A stretch of DNA of 64,000 nucleotides from Megamerina dolium (taxonomy: Eukaryota > Arthropoda > Insecta > Diptera > Megamerinidae). Shown one piece after another: positions 55,602-64,000 of this stretch. The translations under genes and the position numbers were made by a program. The stretch covers positions 46,177,696-46,241,695 of the forward strand of contig OY978525.1 in NCBI GenBank assembly GCA_963854835.1, given 5' to 3'. The stretch's first letter is position 1, and each line of letters opens with the position of its first letter. Below the pieces are notes generated by a model. That model was not told where the DNA came from. It made no database searches and worked only from the letters and a program-made list of their open reading frames with translations.

Positions 55602-58600
55602 GTGGGTTGCCCCATCATTCACATTTCACAACTACAGCGTGTGCCAAGCAGCTTGACTATTGATGGAAAATTGGACAATATGGAATTCATGTTAACCCTG
55701 GACACTGGTGCATCACATTCTATAATCAAGAGCGATTTGGTAAAGAGGTTTGAGCCTTTAATGGGAATAAAATTGCGTACAGCAACGGGTGAGGATGCAC
55801 AAATTCTGGGTAAGATAAAGAAACTAGTATCTATTGGAAATTGCACATGGGAACATGAATTCATTGTGGCCGACATCATCGATGACGTAATAATTGGTGT
55901 TGATTTTATGATTGACAACGGATTTACGTTAGATTTGAATCAACGGATACTACGTTATGCAAATGTCGAACTACCATTGAACATCGGTTACAAGCGTAGT
56001 GGGAACATCAAACGAGTACTGGCATGTCAACGCCAAGAGGTTCCAGCAAAATCAGAAGCGGTGATATGGGCACAGATGAATGTGGATGATGGGACAGGCA
56101 AGTTGTGGCTGGTGGAAGCAGATAAAGAAATAACGAATAAAAACATCATACTTGGTAGGACGTTAGTAGAACCTAAAGAAAATGGAATAGTACCGGTGCG
56201 AATTTTAAATCCAACTAATACATCTACAGTTGTGAAGAAAGGAATGGTGATTGGTCATTGCCAGGAAGTTACTGCCATAGTAGACTGCGAAAAGGGTTCG
56301 TCGATAAAAAGTGGAAGATCAGGAACTGTCAGAGTGGAAATAAAAGCACAGATGCAAGAATGGGCAGGCGGGCTTACCAACCAGCAAAAAGAAAAGGCTT
56401 TACAACTATTGGAGAAGTACAGTTCAATCTTTTCTTCAAATGGAAAAACTGGAGGACGAACAACCATCGTGAAGCATCACATTGACACCGGTGATTCTAG
56501 ACCAATTCGTCAAACACCACGACGAGTTCCATTGGCCAAAAGAGACGAAGCCATTAAGCTGATTTCCGATATGCAGAAACAAGGTGTTATTGAACCATCA
56601 GCGAGTCCATGGAGTTCACCAGTTGTGCTGGTAAAGAAGAAGGATGGAAGTACTCGATTCTGTGTGGATTACAGAAAGCTAAATGATATTACGAAAAAAG
56701 ACAGCTATCCACTGCCAAGAATCGATGACACTCTGGACACACTATCTGGTGCGAAGTGGTTCTCAACTCTTGATTTGCAAAGTGGTTACTGGCAAGTGGA
56801 ACTTGGTAAGGAAGACAAAGAGAAAACAGCTTTCAGTATTGGCGATGGTCTATGGCAATTTACAGTTATGCCATTTGGCTTATGCAATGCGCCAGCTACT
56901 TTTGAACGTTTGATGGAGCGTGTACTCAGAGGACTACACTGGAAAACGTGCTTGGTGTACCTCGATGACATTATTGTGATGGGAAAAGATTTTAACGACC
57001 ACCTGGAAAAGTTGAAAGAAGTATTTGAGCGTATACAATCAGCAGGGCTTAAACTGAATATGAAAAAGTGTTCACTCTTCAGGCGAGAAGTTAAATATCT
57101 TGGTCATAAAGTAACAACAGAAGGGGTACATACCGACGAGGAGAAAGTAGCAGCAGTTCAAGAATGGCCTATTCCGTCGAATCTTCACGAGCTAAGGAGC
57201 TTCCTAGGCTTATGCACCTACTATAGACGATTTGTTCCTGGATTTGCAAACATCGCCAGCAGTCTGCATGAGTTGACAAGAAAGAACAAACCATTTGTGT
57301 GGGGCGAGGACCAACAGAAAGCATTCGAACAGCTGAAAGAAAAACTCTGTTCAGCACCAATATTAGCGTATCCAGTACCTGGTCAAAAGTTTGTGTTGGA
57401 CACAGATGCGAGTGGCTATGGAATAGGTGGTGTGCTCTCTCAGATCATAGATGGGCAAGAAAAAGTAATAGCATACTACAGTAAAATCCTGTCGAAGCCA
57501 GAAAGAAATTACTGTGTCACACGAAGAGAGTTGCTCGCAATACTGGAATGTGTAAAGTATTTCCATAAATACTTGTACGGTCAGTCATTTCATCTACGAA
57601 CTGACCACTCAGCGCTAAGGTGGTTATTGCAATTTAAAAACCCAGAAGGACAATTGGCGCGCTGGATTGAAAGGCTGCAGAGTTATGATTTTACCATCGA
57701 ACATCGTAAAGGAGGACATCACGGCAACGCGGATGCTCTATCTCGTCGTCCTTGCAAAATGGAATGTAAACATTGTTCTCGAGTGGAAAGCAAGGAGCAC
57801 ATTGTCGACATACGACTTACGAATATATTGCCGGAGGAGACATGGACCACCGAACGAGTGCAAGAAGATCAGCGGAACGACCCAGATCTCGTAAAGATTA
57901 TGGAATACAAGGAGCAGGGCATACGTCCAGATTGGCAAGAAATGGCTAATGAGAGTCCAATAGCAAAGGCATACTGGGCGCAGTGGCAAAGCCTGCACTT
58001 ACGAGACGGATGTTTATTCCGAACATGGGAAAGCGAAGATGGAAAAATCACTTATGATCTGCTAGTGGTACCCAAGGCAAGAATAAATGAAGTGATAGCT
58101 GAGTATCACAATGCCTCCAGTGGAGGGCATTTGGGAATCACCAAAACCGTCGAGAAAATTAAGAAACGATTTTATTGGGTTGGATGTCATGACCATGTCG
58201 CTGATTGGATTCGGAAGTGTAAACAATGTGCAATGGCCAAAGGTCCCACTAAGAAAAGTCGTGGTAAGATGCACCAATACACCGTGGGTGCTCCATTTGA
58301 GCGAATTGCTATGGACATAGCTGGGCCATTTCCAATAAGCAACGCAGGAAACAAGTATGTTCTGGTGGTTATAGATTACTTCAGTAAATGGCCTGAAGTA
58401 TACCCCATTCCAAATCAGGAAGCTAGTACAGTTGCGGATGTATTCGTCAACCAATGGGTTACTCGTTTTGGTGTACCGATGGAGTTACACTCAGACCAAG
58501 GTCGAAATTTCGAATCAGTTGTATTCCAAGAGATATGCCGTATGCTGGGTATATACAAAACTCGTACAACACCTTTGCATCCACAATCTGATGGCATGGT

Positions 58601-59147
58601 AGAACGATTTAACCGTACCTTGGAGGAATATTTGAGAAAAGTCGTAGATAAATACCAAAGAGACTGGGATGTACATATACCAATGTTCCTCATGGCATAT
58701 CGATGCGCACAACATGATACGACGGCTACTACACCGGCAATGGCAATTTTTGGAAACGAGTTAAGACTGCCAGCTGATTTAAAATTTGGAGTTGTAACAC
58801 CAACGAGATCAACCGAAGGAAATTATACTAGCGAAAAGCGGGAACAGTTGGATGAAGTACATCAGTTCATCAGAGAGCGGTCGCAGATGATAAGCGATAA
58901 GATGAAGGCCAGGTATGACTTGAAAGCAAATTCAAAAGGGTTCTATGAAGGAGAGCTTGTAATGCTTCATAATCCACAACGAAAAAAAGGCCTGTCTCCT
59001 AAACTACAGACTCATTGGGAAGGACCATATGAGATTATAGCAAAGATAAATGACGTAGTGTATCGCATTCAACGTGCCTGGAATAAAAGAGCAAAGTTTA
59101 AAGTAGTGCACTTGGAGCGACTTGCGCCATATCGAGGGGAAGTATAA
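55602..59147 (+). CDS. gypsy Pol: protease, RT, RNase H, integrase
   Basis: 1,181 codons counted from the first GTG (no ATG, consistent with frameshift expression); the open frame begins at 55542. Protease active site LDTGASHS (residues 33-40). RT: RFCVDYRKLND, STLDLQSGYWQVEL (catalytic Asp near 390) and YLDDIIVMG (near 453). RNase H: LDTDASGYGIGG (near 600). Integrase: HHCC zinc finger (about 835-880, YHN...GGH...C.QC), then core residues in AMDIAGPF (near 905), HSDQGRN (near 965) and VERFNR (near 1001), spaced D-x(59)-D-x(35)-E. The end carries a GPY/F-type module (HWEGPYEII). Every catalytic residue is present. Related fragments at 14.8 and 19.7 kb are dead. Confidence 0.95.
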   Translation: MGCPIIHISQLQRVPSSLTIDGKLDNMEFMLTLDTGASHSIIKSDLVKRFEPLMGIKLRTATGEDAQILGKIKKLVSIGNCTWEHEFIVADIIDDVIIGVDFMIDNGFTLDLNQRILRYANVELPLNIGYKRSGNIKRVLACQRQEVPAKSEAVIWAQMNVDDGTGKLWLVEADKEITNKNIILGRTLVEPKENGIVPVRILNPTNTSTVVKKGMVIGHCQEVTAIVDCEKGSSIKSGRSGTVRVEIKAQMQEWAGGLTNQQKEKALQLLEKYSSIFSSNGKTGGRTTIVKHHIDTGDSRPIRQTPRRVPLAKRDEAIKLISDMQKQGVIEPSASPWSSPVVLVKKKDGSTRFCVDYRKLNDITKKDSYPLPRIDDTLDTLSGAKWFSTLDLQSGYWQVELGKEDKEKTAFSIGDGLWQFTVMPFGLCNAPATFERLMERVLRGLHWKTCLVYLDDIIVMGKDFNDHLEKLKEVFERIQSAGLKLNMKKCSLFRREVKYLGHKVTTEGVHTDEEKVAAVQEWPIPSNLHELRSFLGLCTYYRRFVPGFANIASSLHELTRKNKPFVWGEDQQKAFEQLKEKLCSAPILAYPVPGQKFVLDTDASGYGIGGVLSQIIDGQEKVIAYYSKILSKPERNYCVTRRELLAILECVKYFHKYLYGQSFHLRTDHSALRWLLQFKNPEGQLARWIERLQSYDFTIEHRKGGHHGNADALSRRPCKMECKHCSRVESKEHIVDIRLTNILPEETWTTERVQEDQRNDPDLVKIMEYKEQGIRPDWQEMANESPIAKAYWAQWQSLHLRDGCLFRTWESEDGKITYDLLVVPKARINEVIAEYHNASSGGHLGITKTVEKIKKRFYWVGCHDHVADWIRKCKQCAMAKGPTKKSRGKMHQYTVGAPFERIAMDIAGPFPISNAGNKYVLVVIDYFSKWPEVYPIPNQEASTVADVFVNQWVTRFGVPMELHSDQGRNFESVVFQEICRMLGIYKTRTTPLHPQSDGMVERFNRTLEEYLRKVVDKYQRDWDVHIPMFLMAYRCAQHDTTATTPAMAIFGNELRLPADLKFGVVTPTRSTEGNYTSEKREQLDEVHQFIRERSQMISDKMKARYDLKANSKGFYEGELVMLHNPQRKKGLSPKLQTHWEGPYEIIAKINDVVYRIQRAWNKRAKFKVVHLERLAPYRGEV

Positions 59148-59172
59148 AAACTTGTTCGGGACGAACAAGGTT

Positions 59173-59185
59173 AAGAGGAGGGCAG
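59173..59185 (+). promoter_or_regulatory. Polypurine tract
   Basis: AAGAGGAGGGCAG directly abuts the 3' LTR and would prime plus-strand synthesis. Confidence 0.7.
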
Positions 59186-59622
59186 TGTAACGAGTATCGA
59201 TAGTTGATTACTCATCACTATTGTGACTGACTCTATTGGCAGCATCGAAACGAATGTCAACAAAAAGAAATAAGCGATAACCAGAACAAGCCAACGAGAA
59301 AGGAAGAGAAGAATCTCGATAAAGGAAGATTCTGAGGTGTTGCCAACAGAGTATAAATAGAGCCAGTGTTGAGAATTGAAATCAATCGAATTCCGAACGT
59401 GAATGCGCAAACATCTATACAGAGGCAAAAGTTGCTAGTACATTAAAGTGTTATTGTAAATAGTTGATTATAAACAGAGTTGATTGTAAATAGAGTTTAT
59501 TAAATAAATTGTTGCTGTATATAGTTGTATAAAATAAGTGTTGCAGTTATCATTAACAGAATCCAGTGATCGAACAAGGTAATTCAAATAGAATTAAACG
59601 TTCACAGAATAAAAACGTAACA
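59186..59622 (+). repeat. 3' LTR of young gypsy element
   Basis: 437 bp, one base different from the 5' LTR. It ends only about 150 bp before the METTL6-like ORF and is in the same orientation, with its TATA box at 59352-59359. Confidence 0.96.
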
Positions 59623-59771
59623 ATATATACATAGTAACCAGATTTTCGGAGAGGCGGGTAAAGCGGTCGCAAGTAAGTAAACAGAGGGTCATTTGCCGCA
59701 GTGAAATCCGTCGTCCGTAAAACCGCTACCGTCGCAATTATGTGCTATTCTATAAGACTTTGTGAGTTTAA
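59623..59771 (+). promoter_or_regulatory. Upstream region of METTL6-like gene, gypsy-disrupted
   Basis: Between the gypsy 3' LTR and the ATG. GC-richer than its surroundings and likely the native 5' UTR, with a GTAAGT donor-like site at 59672. The native promoter is probably split by or displaced upstream of the gypsy insertion (53615/59623). Confidence 0.5.
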
Positions 59772-60755
59772 ATGTTGACACCGACCATCCGAAAACCGCT
59801 TAGCCGTCGTCCGCCTCAATTCTGGTTACAGCTTAAATCTGAAGGGTCAAATACTTTATTTTTATTGAGGATTCACATGTTCAAAGTTCTACAGATGGAC
59901 CTTACGAAAAGTGAAGAACATAAAGTTGAAGACGCTGTTACTTATACTGAGAAAAGTCTCAGTGACGTGGAAAAACTTCGGCTAGCGGAACAAGATAAGC
60001 AGCTTGTACCAGAGTTCAAAGCTTTACAATTGGAAAAACAAGCACAACGCCATTGGGATATTTTCTATAAACGAAATGGTAAACGATTTTTTAAGGATCG
60101 TCATTGGATGACACGAGAGTTTAATGAGTTGTTAGCCAATAACGGAACTTGTAAGCCAAATAGTATCTCTTCGCAACAATCTCTGCACATTTTTGAGGTA
60201 GGTTGCGGAGTGGGAAATCTAATATTTCCGCTAATAAGAAGACAAAAAGGAAACAATCATTATTATTGTTGTGATTTTTCGCCACGCGCGATATCTTACG
60301 TACGTTCACACCCTGATTATAATGAGGACAAGCTTTGTGCATTTCAATGTGATATAACAACAGACGATGTGCACAGTCATATACCTTCCTCCACACTGGA
60401 TATTGTTACTATGATATTCATACTATCTGCGATACATCCAGATAAATTCGGTGTGGTTATACAAAATGTATATAAGCTGTTAAAACCTGGAGGAGTGGTT
60501 TTATTTCGGGACTACGGTCTTTATGACATGGCACAATTTCGTTTTAAAGCAGGCCACAAAATCGGTGAAAATTTTTATATGCGTCAAGATGGAACGCGAA
60601 GCTACTACTTCGAAAAGCATACTCTTCAAAAACTATTCAAGGATTATGGATTCGAAATAAAAAGCAGCGTGTATGTGAATCGCCGTACCATAAATGTGAA
60701 AGAAGAAATCGATGTGCCAAGAGTTTTTTTACAGGGAAAATTTAAGAAAATATAG
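59772..60755 (+). CDS. METTL6: METTL6-like tRNA 3-methylcytidine methyltransferase
   Basis: 327 codons from ATG 59772. From about residue 65 it follows the METTL6/METTL2/METTL8 family: FYKRNGKRFFKDRHWMTREF (98-117), SAM motif I EVGCGVGN (142-149), CDFSPRAI (167-174), LSAIHPDK (218-225), FRDYGLYD (245-252) and GENFYMRQDGTRSYYF (265-280), ending CxxF-free with VPRVFLQGKFKKI. METTL6 enzymes add a 3-methyl group to C32 of serine tRNAs using S-adenosylmethionine. FKDRHW, DFSPRAI and the length after motif I favour METTL6 over METTL2/8. The family core starts near Met42 (59895), preceded by TTCTACAG, a good splice acceptor; GTAAGT at 59672 could be the donor of a 5' UTR intron. So translation may start at 59895, with the first 41 residues intronic. 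A 3' ATTAAA lies near 60794. Confidence 0.93.
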   Translation: MLTPTIRKPLSRRPPQFWLQLKSEGSNTLFLLRIHMFKVLQMDLTKSEEHKVEDAVTYTEKSLSDVEKLRLAEQDKQLVPEFKALQLEKQAQRHWDIFYKRNGKRFFKDRHWMTREFNELLANNGTCKPNSISSQQSLHIFEVGCGVGNLIFPLIRRQKGNNHYYCCDFSPRAISYVRSHPDYNEDKLCAFQCDITTDDVHSHIPSSTLDIVTMIFILSAIHPDKFGVVIQNVYKLLKPGGVVLFRDYGLYDMAQFRFKAGHKIGENFYMRQDGTRSYYFEKHTLQKLFKDYGFEIKSSVYVNRRTINVKEEIDVPRVFLQGKFKKI

Positions 60756-61740
60756 TATTTCATCATAAAACGTGTTTGTTTAATACTTTCATAATTAAAA
60801 AATTCTGATGGAACGAATTATTATGGATGTAATGCAAAGGTGCTAACGCCATATACACTGAGGTACGTTTGTTTTTGTATAATCACAAGCTGGAGCTCCA
60901 CACCAGACGTTTCAGTTGTAGTAGCTTGAGGCCCTAAAGCCTGAATAGATGATTTAAGGCAATTGTTTGGAAGTTGCAGAATAACCGAAGTCTGAACCAA
61001 AAAAGCCTGAAAGATCCCAGACTTCATACATGTTTCAGGCTTTGCAGATATTGTCCGACAGTTAACTAATTCGAACATAAGGTTTGAAATTGTTAGTGTT
61101 CAAAATCATTACTGTCGTTTAACTTTAATTATTAGTTCTGGTGAAAGTTATTATCATTTGATATTTTTTTACTCGAAAACGTTGGTAATTTAACAATTGT
61201 TTTTTCTGTTTGGTAATTGGTTTTTTTGCTTCAAGGACACATCCTCGCAATCTGTAGAATTAACCTTCTACATTTTATTATATTACATCTAGCAAATAGT
61301 CGCCAAAGTTAATTCAAATTATCTTTTTGAGGCTATCAAAAGCAATCTGGGAAGCTTGCAGTAGTTTGTCAGCTCCCATCCCGCAATTTCGTACTTCACT
61401 AAATATCTGTAATGTGGTTATATTACTAATTAATTTAAGGCCAATTATGGAGCTCATTATACATGATTGATGAGACAGAGGTGTAATATTTTATCAAAAT
61501 AATTGTGCTGCATTAAATTTCAATTGATTTTATGAAGAACACCGCGCTAAATGATTTGATAAAAACAGCAACCATATACGAATGTGTGTTTTTGGAACGA
61601 TAACCATAGAAGTGTACTGGGAAAAATAATTGAGTTAATAGAAAAAGTATCATCGAAAAATTAGCAAAAAAAGAAAACGATCAAGTGGGATAAAAAATTC
61701 CGAAAAAAATGAAGTGCAAACGGGTCTTTCACATTCCTGA
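60756..61740. other. Non-coding region downstream of METTL6-like gene
   Basis: No second gene recognised. Contains a hairpin with arms AGCCTGAAA (about 61007) and TTTCAGGCT (about 61036), and a block (61080-61140, GGTTTGAAATTGTTAGTG ... CTGTCGTTTAACTTTAATTA) that recurs in diverged form at 63750-63805. Confidence 0.55.
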
Positions 61741-61749
61741 CAAAGGAAT

Positions 61750-62392
61750 ATAGCATCTAGGACCTGTTCCCGTTTTTCCCGATTAGAATAACTTGGATTT
61801 TTTGTATCCCACAAGCGTTCATTAATTTGCGGGAGAGTAATAAGCTTTTCAGTTCTTCAGGTCTGCTCCACGTAAACACCATTTCTAAATAAAATAATAA
61901 ATTAAAAGTTATAGAATTTCTTTGTTTAACGAGAAAATTCTCAATCAGGACATACTCAGAATATAAAACAAACGCGAATAGCTTTCTTTAAGGGAATTTA
62001 TATAATTAATGCTTAAATTTGCATGTTGAACATAATAAACATGTATGTACGGAATACCCGTAAAAAAATGTTGCATTATTTAGAAATATTTTATCTCACA
62101 TTTTCTTTTTCTTTATATAACATTGCATTTAGCAACAGTGGTGAAATTGGTGTCGAGAATAGCAATCAGAACTGATTGACAAAAATATGTTCATTTTCGG
62201 AGTTCATTTTTCATTTTGTATTGAAACCACCAACAATATAACCACGGTAATAGCTGTTTTCGACACCAATTTCACCAGTATTGCCAAATACAATTTTATA
62301 TAAAGAAAAGAGAAAAAATATTAAATTAATGAATAAATACGTATCAAGAATACTAATCAAGAAAAATGGGAACAGGCCCTAGATACTATGCA
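61750..62392. mobile_element. Foldback / MITE-like element with long imperfect inverted repeats
   Basis: Outer arms: GCATCTAGGACCTGTTCCCG (about 61753) pairs with the reverse complement of CGGGAACAGG-like sequence ending CTAGATACTATGC (about 62365-62388). Inner arms: 62101-62163 (TTTCTTTATATAACATTGC, GGTGAAATTGGTGTCGA) pair with 62252-62315. The order is symmetric, and a ~250-bp stretch (about 61831-62080) in the left arm has no partner and is probably a later insertion. No ORF. Exact ends and target duplication were not resolved. Confidence 0.7.
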
Positions 62393-63040
62393 ACAGCAAT
62401 TGCCTAAAATTGCTAGCGATATAGCAAAACATAATATCCGGGCAAAATACAGTCCTTTGAAGCCAATATAGGAAAGAGTTGACAACTATTGACACCAGCA
62501 CAGCCATGAATGGCGTTCAATTGATTAGTAAAATAACCACCGCAGAAGCGCGTTTTTACTTTTGTAGTTTGTAATTTTGATGAAAAGTTCAACCCAGAAT
62601 TGCAGCGGTCAATGGTTAATCACTGTAAACATTAAAACTCACAGTCACATATGGAATAGCACATAATTGGTCTTCTAGTGATGTATGTACTGTGATTAAT
62701 GATTAGTTTTGTACTATTTTAAAAATTGATCTCAGTATATTTAGCTTTAAGGAAGACATCGCGGGAATGCTGGAAGAATGTCATATTGGAAAGTCAAACT
62801 ATGAAGGAGGAATTATACGTTTTTTATAGCCTTATCTCGTTAGAAGAAAGTAAGTTCATTTGTACTACGGGAGTATAGATAATTGAAAAGTATTAAATAG
62901 TTTCCGTCGGTTTTTTTAATATGACACTTCCATCTGAGGGATTTTTATGTACTAAAATGTGAACTTACTTATATATGTACACACCTAAAATTTAAAATAA
63001 AAGTGTATATAATTTGCTACTGTTCATTTTTTGAAAAGGT
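62393..63040. other. AT-rich non-coding stretch
   Basis: No gene or repeat identified. Confidence 0.5.
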
Positions 63041-63053
63041 GTAAATTTTTTGT

Positions 63054-63413
63054 GGGTGCCGTAGCTCAGTGGTTAGTGTGTTCGCCTTCTGATCTGTGGG
63101 TCGTGGTTCAATCCCCGGCTGATGCATAACAAATTTAATATCGATATGATTTTTCTTTCGAACGGTACCCACCTGTTGGCAAGCAATTGCCAATTCTTCC
63201 GACAGTAACAACTTGCCATGAAAAAGCTTCTTAAAGAACTCTGTGACAAAGCTCAGAAAAAGTGATGTCAAAAGTGTTATGCCGTTCGGAACCGGATAAA
63301 ATAAGTAGGTCCCTTCTAATATTGTCCAATATTTAAGACGCACAACAGTAATGGAAGAGAAGCTCGGCCAATGAGCCCTTTGGGGCTTTATGTGCCACAT
63401 ATTTTTTTTTTTT
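63054..63413 (+). mobile_element. tRNA-derived SINE, full length, with target-site duplication
   Basis: A 360-bp copy, very similar to the 18.8-kb SINE, with head GGGTGCCGTAGCTCAGTGG, B box GGTTCAATCCC and end GTGCCACATA plus a T-run. A perfect 13-bp duplication, GTAAATTTTTTGT, flanks it (63041-63053 and 63414-63426). Confidence 0.92.
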
Positions 63414-63426
63414 GTAAATTTTTTGT

Positions 63427-64000
63427 TTAGTTTTTGATAAAAAAAAAAGTTTTTTGCCTGTGACAACACTGATTATTATACCACGATGTAATCTGGTATT
63501 CATTTTATATTTTATAAACATTCTACATAAAATTGTGGCAATCGAATGCCCTGAAAACTAATTAACACGCGATTATTTACTCCATTAAAATAAATAAATT
63601 GCATGAAAAATGTGTACGTAATCCATAAATTCTATGAATTCTTTTAACGCCTCTAAATCTTTATCCATTTTTATAAAATATATGTAGCGCAAACGCACAA
63701 ATATTTAATTCAATTTCTAATGATAATGTTCCTTGTAAAAAGACAGGTTAGGTTTGAAATTGTGAGTATACAATACTGGTACTGCCGTTTAACTTAAATT
63801 ATTTTGTTGTGGAGATGCTCGCCTAAAAAGTCTGAACGACTTCGAAAGCCGCAACGTCTGAAACGCCTGGTGTGGCGTTTCAGACTAATATACACACACA
63901 GCACTCCGTGCAAATAAGGTCGATATACACAAACAATCGTGGCTGTCATCCAAAACCTGTCGGAATTGCTTTTAAAACCGACACTAAACTTACTATGGTC
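63427..64000. other. Non-coding end of window with 12-bp hairpin
   Basis: No gene. A perfect 12-bp inverted repeat GTCTGAAACGCC / GGCGTTTCAGAC (63856-63867 and 63874-63885) lies in a block similar to 60.9-61.14 kb, so both may belong to one dispersed repeat family. Confidence 0.6.

Larger units (their letters stand above)
53616..59622 (+). mobile_element. Young, nearly intact Ty3/gypsy LTR retrotransposon
   Basis: 6,007 bp with 437-bp LTRs (53616-54052 and 59186-59622) that differ at a single base by eye (CTGGGGTG versus CTGAGGTG). It is flanked by the 4-bp duplication ATAT (53612-53615 and 59623-59626). Contains a tRNA-Leu primer site, gag, pol with all catalytic residues and a polypurine tract AAGAGGAGGGCAG just before the 3' LTR. 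The only evident defect is one TGA in gag. At least four older LTR fragments and two older coding remnants of the same family lie elsewhere in the window. Confidence 0.96.

Overview
This is a gene-poor, AT-rich, repeat-dense stretch of an insect nuclear genome. The repeat families are arthropod ones: BEL/Pao, Ty3/gypsy, CsRn1-type gypsy, RTE-type and Jockey-type LINEs, mariner-like elements and tRNA-derived SINEs. The codon and intron style fits a brachyceran fly. A tephritid fruit fly is my best guess, but that is inference. Only one cellular gene is recognisable: a METTL6-like tRNA 3-methylcytidine methyltransferase at about 59.8-60.8 kb on the + strand.

Layout. 0-0.5 kb: 3' end of a Jockey-like LINE. 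1.0-7.9 kb: decayed BEL/Pao element split by a 239-bp MITE. 8.6-9.9 kb: mariner with TIRs, TA duplication and a dead transposase. 10-12.7 kb: unclassified repeats. 12.0-15.3 kb: LTR fragments in both orientations and a decayed gypsy element, cut by a decayed RTE LINE (15.3-18.1 kb). 18.3-20.4 kb: SINEs, an env-like remnant and another gypsy pol fragment. 20.4-28.6 kb: nested stack in which an intact RTE LINE (992-codon ORF) sits in a young CsRn1-type LTR element, which sits in a transposase remnant.

29.6-31.7 kb: second, unrelated decayed LINE. 32.0-33.2 kb: a 530-bp MITE beside a gypsy/errantivirus-like gag-protease fragment. 33.2-45.1 kb: three minus-strand RTE copies. The middle one is a recombinant of the outer two and forms the junction of a ~4.56-kb tandem duplication. 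45-52.8 kb: unclassified repeats, SINEs, a BEL gag fragment, a solo LTR and three deleted mariner-like elements. 53.6-59.6 kb: a nearly intact, very young gypsy element with one LTR mismatch, a SAP-like domain in Gag and one nonsense codon. It lies about 150 bp upstream of the METTL6-like ORF in the same orientation. 60.8-64 kb: non-coding, with a foldback element and another SINE with a target-site duplication.

The window is best read as a record of successive insertions, deletions and recombination. The youngest events are the gypsy insertion at 53.6 kb, the intact RTE insertion at 21.96 kb and the 34-43 kb duplication. No prokaryotic-type operons, CRISPR arrays, rRNA genes or functional tRNA genes were seen.
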